DNA of 20,997 nt from Candidatus Moraniibacteriota bacterium (GTDB lineage: Bacteria > Patescibacteriota > Minisyncoccia > Moranbacterales > DUUL01): assembly GCA_018399935.1 (NCBI GenBank), contig JAGYNP010000018.1, positions 1 to 20,997 on the forward strand, written 5' to 3'. Made by a program: the position numbers and the translations under genes. A model generated the notes under the pieces. The model ran no database searches, had not been told where the DNA came from, and was given only the letters and a program-made list of their open reading frames with translations. Below are positions 19,142-20,997 of this stretch, in pieces. Numbering within the stretch: the first letter of the stretch is position 1; every line of letters begins with the position of its first letter.

Positions 19142-20992
19142 TTATTTCTTCTTTCCTGTTAAATCTTTTACAATCTCATCAAAGCGATCTTTTTCAATAG
19201 TTTCTTTTTCCAAAAGCTCCTTAGCAATTTTTTCAAGAACTTTTTCGTTCTTATCTATAACTTCAGAACTTTTTTTGAAAGCTTCATTGATAATTTTCTC
19301 CACCTCCATATCAATTCGTTCTGCTATTTTTTGAGAATGTTCAATTTGATCATGAAACTCTTTACCTAAAAAAACTTTTTCTTGATCAGATCCATAACTA
19401 ATTGGCCCTAATTTACTCATTCCAAATTTGGTTACAATCTTTCTAGCAACATCAGTAGCCCTTTTCAAATCGTTAGATGCTCCCGAAGTCACTTCATTGT
19501 AAATCTTTTTTTCTGTAGCATAACCAGCCAATAAAACAGACAATTGTTCCATAAAATATGATTTAAAATGCAATCTCTCATCATTTTTCGGAGTATTTAA
19601 AGTATAACCAGCCGCTCTTCCTCTAGCAATAATCGAAATTTTCTGAACATCATCCGTTTTAGAAAGTTTATTGGCCACCAAAGCATGTCCAGCTTCATGA
19701 TAAGCTGTAATTTCTTTCTCATTATCAGTCACTACATTACTTCGCCTCTCAGGACCAAGAATTACTTTTTCAATAGCTTCTCGCATTTCATCCATTCCAA
19801 TCTCAGTTTTTCTTCTTCTAACTGTTAAAATAGCAGCCTCATTCAAAAGATTCGCTAAATCTGCACCTGAAAAACCAGCTGTTCTTTCAGCAATTTGTCT
19901 TAAATTTATTTTTTTAGCAAATTTTTTACCAACTTGGTGAATTTTCAAAATTGCTTCTCGCTCTTTAATATCAGGAACATCTACCACTACCTGTCGGTCA
20001 AATCTTCCTGGTCTCATTAAAGCTGGATCTAAAACATCCGGCCTATTAGTAGCCGCAATAACTATAACCCCGACTTTAGTATCAAAACCATCCATCTCAA
20101 CTAAAATCTGATTTAAAGTTTGTTCTCTCTCATCATGACCTCCACCCACTCCAGTTCCTCTTTGTCTTCCAACTGCATCAATTTCATCAATAAAAACAAT
20201 AGCTGGAGCGCTTTTCTTAGCTTGTTTAAATAAATCTCTCACCCTAGAAGCCCCCACTCCAACAAACATTTCAACAAATTCTGACCCCGAAATAGAAAAA
20301 AATGGAACATTAGCTTCTCCAGCTACTGCTTTAGCCAATAAAGTTTTTCCCGTTCCAGGAGAACCCAACAACAAGAAGCCTCTTGGAATTTTAGCCCCCA
20401 TCTGAACAAACTTTCTTGGATTTTTTAAAAAATCAACCACCTCATGAAGCTCCTCTTTGGCCTCTTTCGAACCAGCTACATTTTGAAAAGTTATTCTTTT
20501 CTTCTTGTCTTTATCAGGAACAAACATTCGAGCTTTACTAGAACCAAAAGACATGGCTTGATTTCCTCCTCTTTGAGCCTGTTTCATTAAAAACCAAATA
20601 AAAAAAGCTATTAATAAAAATGGTAATAAAAATGGTAAAATAATATTAACAAAAACATTAGCAGTAGTATTATCTTGAATATTAATTTTAACTTGATTTA
20701 AGACTTCATTTGAAAGACCAATATTTTTCAAAGATTCTGATAAAGCTGCCTGTGGTTCTTTTAAAGATTCCTGTTCCTCTCCATTTTTTAGTTCTATGAA
20801 TAATTTATTTCCTTCAACATCAATTTTATCAACTTTATTTTCATCAATTTCTTGAGCTAATTGACTCAAAGAGATTTTCTCTACCCGTTTAAGTGGAGCA
20901 GTATATAAAGAAATTAAGCCAGAAATCAATAAAAAAACGACTAAAGCAATCCCAATCTTTTTTATTAAATTATTATTTTTAAATTTTTTCAT
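19142..20992 (-). CDS. ftsH: ATP-dependent zinc metalloprotease FtsH
   Basis: A 616-residue, complete membrane-anchored AAA+ protease that degrades misfolded or regulatory membrane and cytoplasmic proteins as a hexamer. The two membrane helices (about 11-30 and 114-136) bracket the extracytoplasmic domain. The AAA module has Walker A GSPGTGKT (210-217), the pore loop MFVG (242-245), Walker B IVFIDE (265-270) and the second region of homology with the arginine fingers LDPALMRPGRFDRQV (321-335). The peptidase has HEAGH (432-436), and Asp508 in SNDLKRAT as the third zinc ligand. All key residues are intact. The start at 20992 leaves only 5 bp of upstream sequence, so its promoter and upstream neighbour are not visible. 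Confidence 0.97.
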   Translation of the reverse strand: MKKFKNNNLIKKIGIALVVFLLISGLISLYTAPLKRVEKISLSQLAQEIDENKVDKIDVEGNKLFIELKNGEEQESLKEPQAALSESLKNIGLSNEVLNQVKINIQDNTTANVFVNIILPFLLPFLLIAFFIWFLMKQAQRGGNQAMSFGSSKARMFVPDKDKKKRITFQNVAGSKEAKEELHEVVDFLKNPRKFVQMGAKIPRGFLLLGSPGTGKTLLAKAVAGEANVPFFSISGSEFVEMFVGVGASRVRDLFKQAKKSAPAIVFIDEIDAVGRQRGTGVGGGHDEREQTLNQILVEMDGFDTKVGVIVIAATNRPDVLDPALMRPGRFDRQVVVDVPDIKEREAILKIHQVGKKFAKKINLRQIAERTAGFSGADLANLLNEAAILTVRRRKTEIGMDEMREAIEKVILGPERRSNVVTDNEKEITAYHEAGHALVANKLSKTDDVQKISIIARGRAAGYTLNTPKNDERLHFKSYFMEQLSVLLAGYATEKKIYNEVTSGASNDLKRATDVARKIVTKFGMSKLGPISYGSDQEKVFLGKEFHDQIEHSQKIAERIDMEVEKIINEAFKKSSEVIDKNEKVLEKIAKELLEKETIEKDRFDEIVKDLTGKKK

Positions 20993-20997
20993 ATAAT

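Overview
The window is strongly AT-rich (roughly 30% G+C by eye), uses the standard bacterial stops (TAA, TAG and TGA all end genes here), and packs small housekeeping genes with very few Shine-Dalgarno sequences. A zinc-type 56-residue bL28, short ribosomal proteins, secreted lamin-tail and gingipain-like proteins, a four-helix-bundle gene and a DUF559 relic together suggest a Candidate Phyla Radiation (Patescibacteria/Parcubacteria-like) bacterium. This placement is an inference from gene style; no rRNA is present to confirm it.

Left part (1-3895). A large secreted gingipain-like (C25/clan CD) cysteine peptidase runs off the left edge on the minus strand. Upstream of it is an M50 site-2 protease, then a divergently transcribed 171-bp rpmB (bL28). 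rpmB converges on xseB, and a bidirectional terminator lies between them.

Cell-shape and wall block (3895-10434, minus strand). The order of transcription is proS, mreB, mreC, mreD, mrdA (PBP2), xseB. This is the elongasome module: MreB filaments, the MreC/MreD membrane partners and the PBP2 transpeptidase. It predicts peptidoglycan and probably rod-like growth. murA (16863-18137) and a DgkA/UdpK-type lipid kinase (16067-16429) further right supply precursor synthesis and lipid-carrier metabolism.

Translation and replication block (10824-13208, plus strand). rpsF-ssb-rpsR is followed by efp. The rpsF gene has a long Lys-rich C-terminal extension and a structured leader with two apparent promoters. 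efp has its own leader, in which one segment can pair either upstream or with bases just before the start codon. EF-P carries Arg rather than Lys at the tip of its P-site loop.

Right part (13513-20992, minus strand). An 854-residue secreted protein with four lamin-tail modules and a PKD module overlaps the DgkA-type gene. Between that gene and murA sits a four-helix-bundle gene inside perfect 20-bp inverted repeats, with an amber stop just before its expected C-terminus. Between murA and ftsH is about 1 kb of accessory debris: GC-rich palindromes, an inverted pair of hairpin repeats, and a DUF559 endonuclease pseudogene broken by an amber codon and by a 48-bp palindromic insertion. ftsH, a complete membrane AAA+ protease gene, closes the window.

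There is no CRISPR array, tRNA, rRNA or recognisable transposase. The most unusual content is the pair of degraded mobile-looking genes with their palindromes (16444-16850 and 18271-19054) and the two structured leaders upstream of rpsF and efp.
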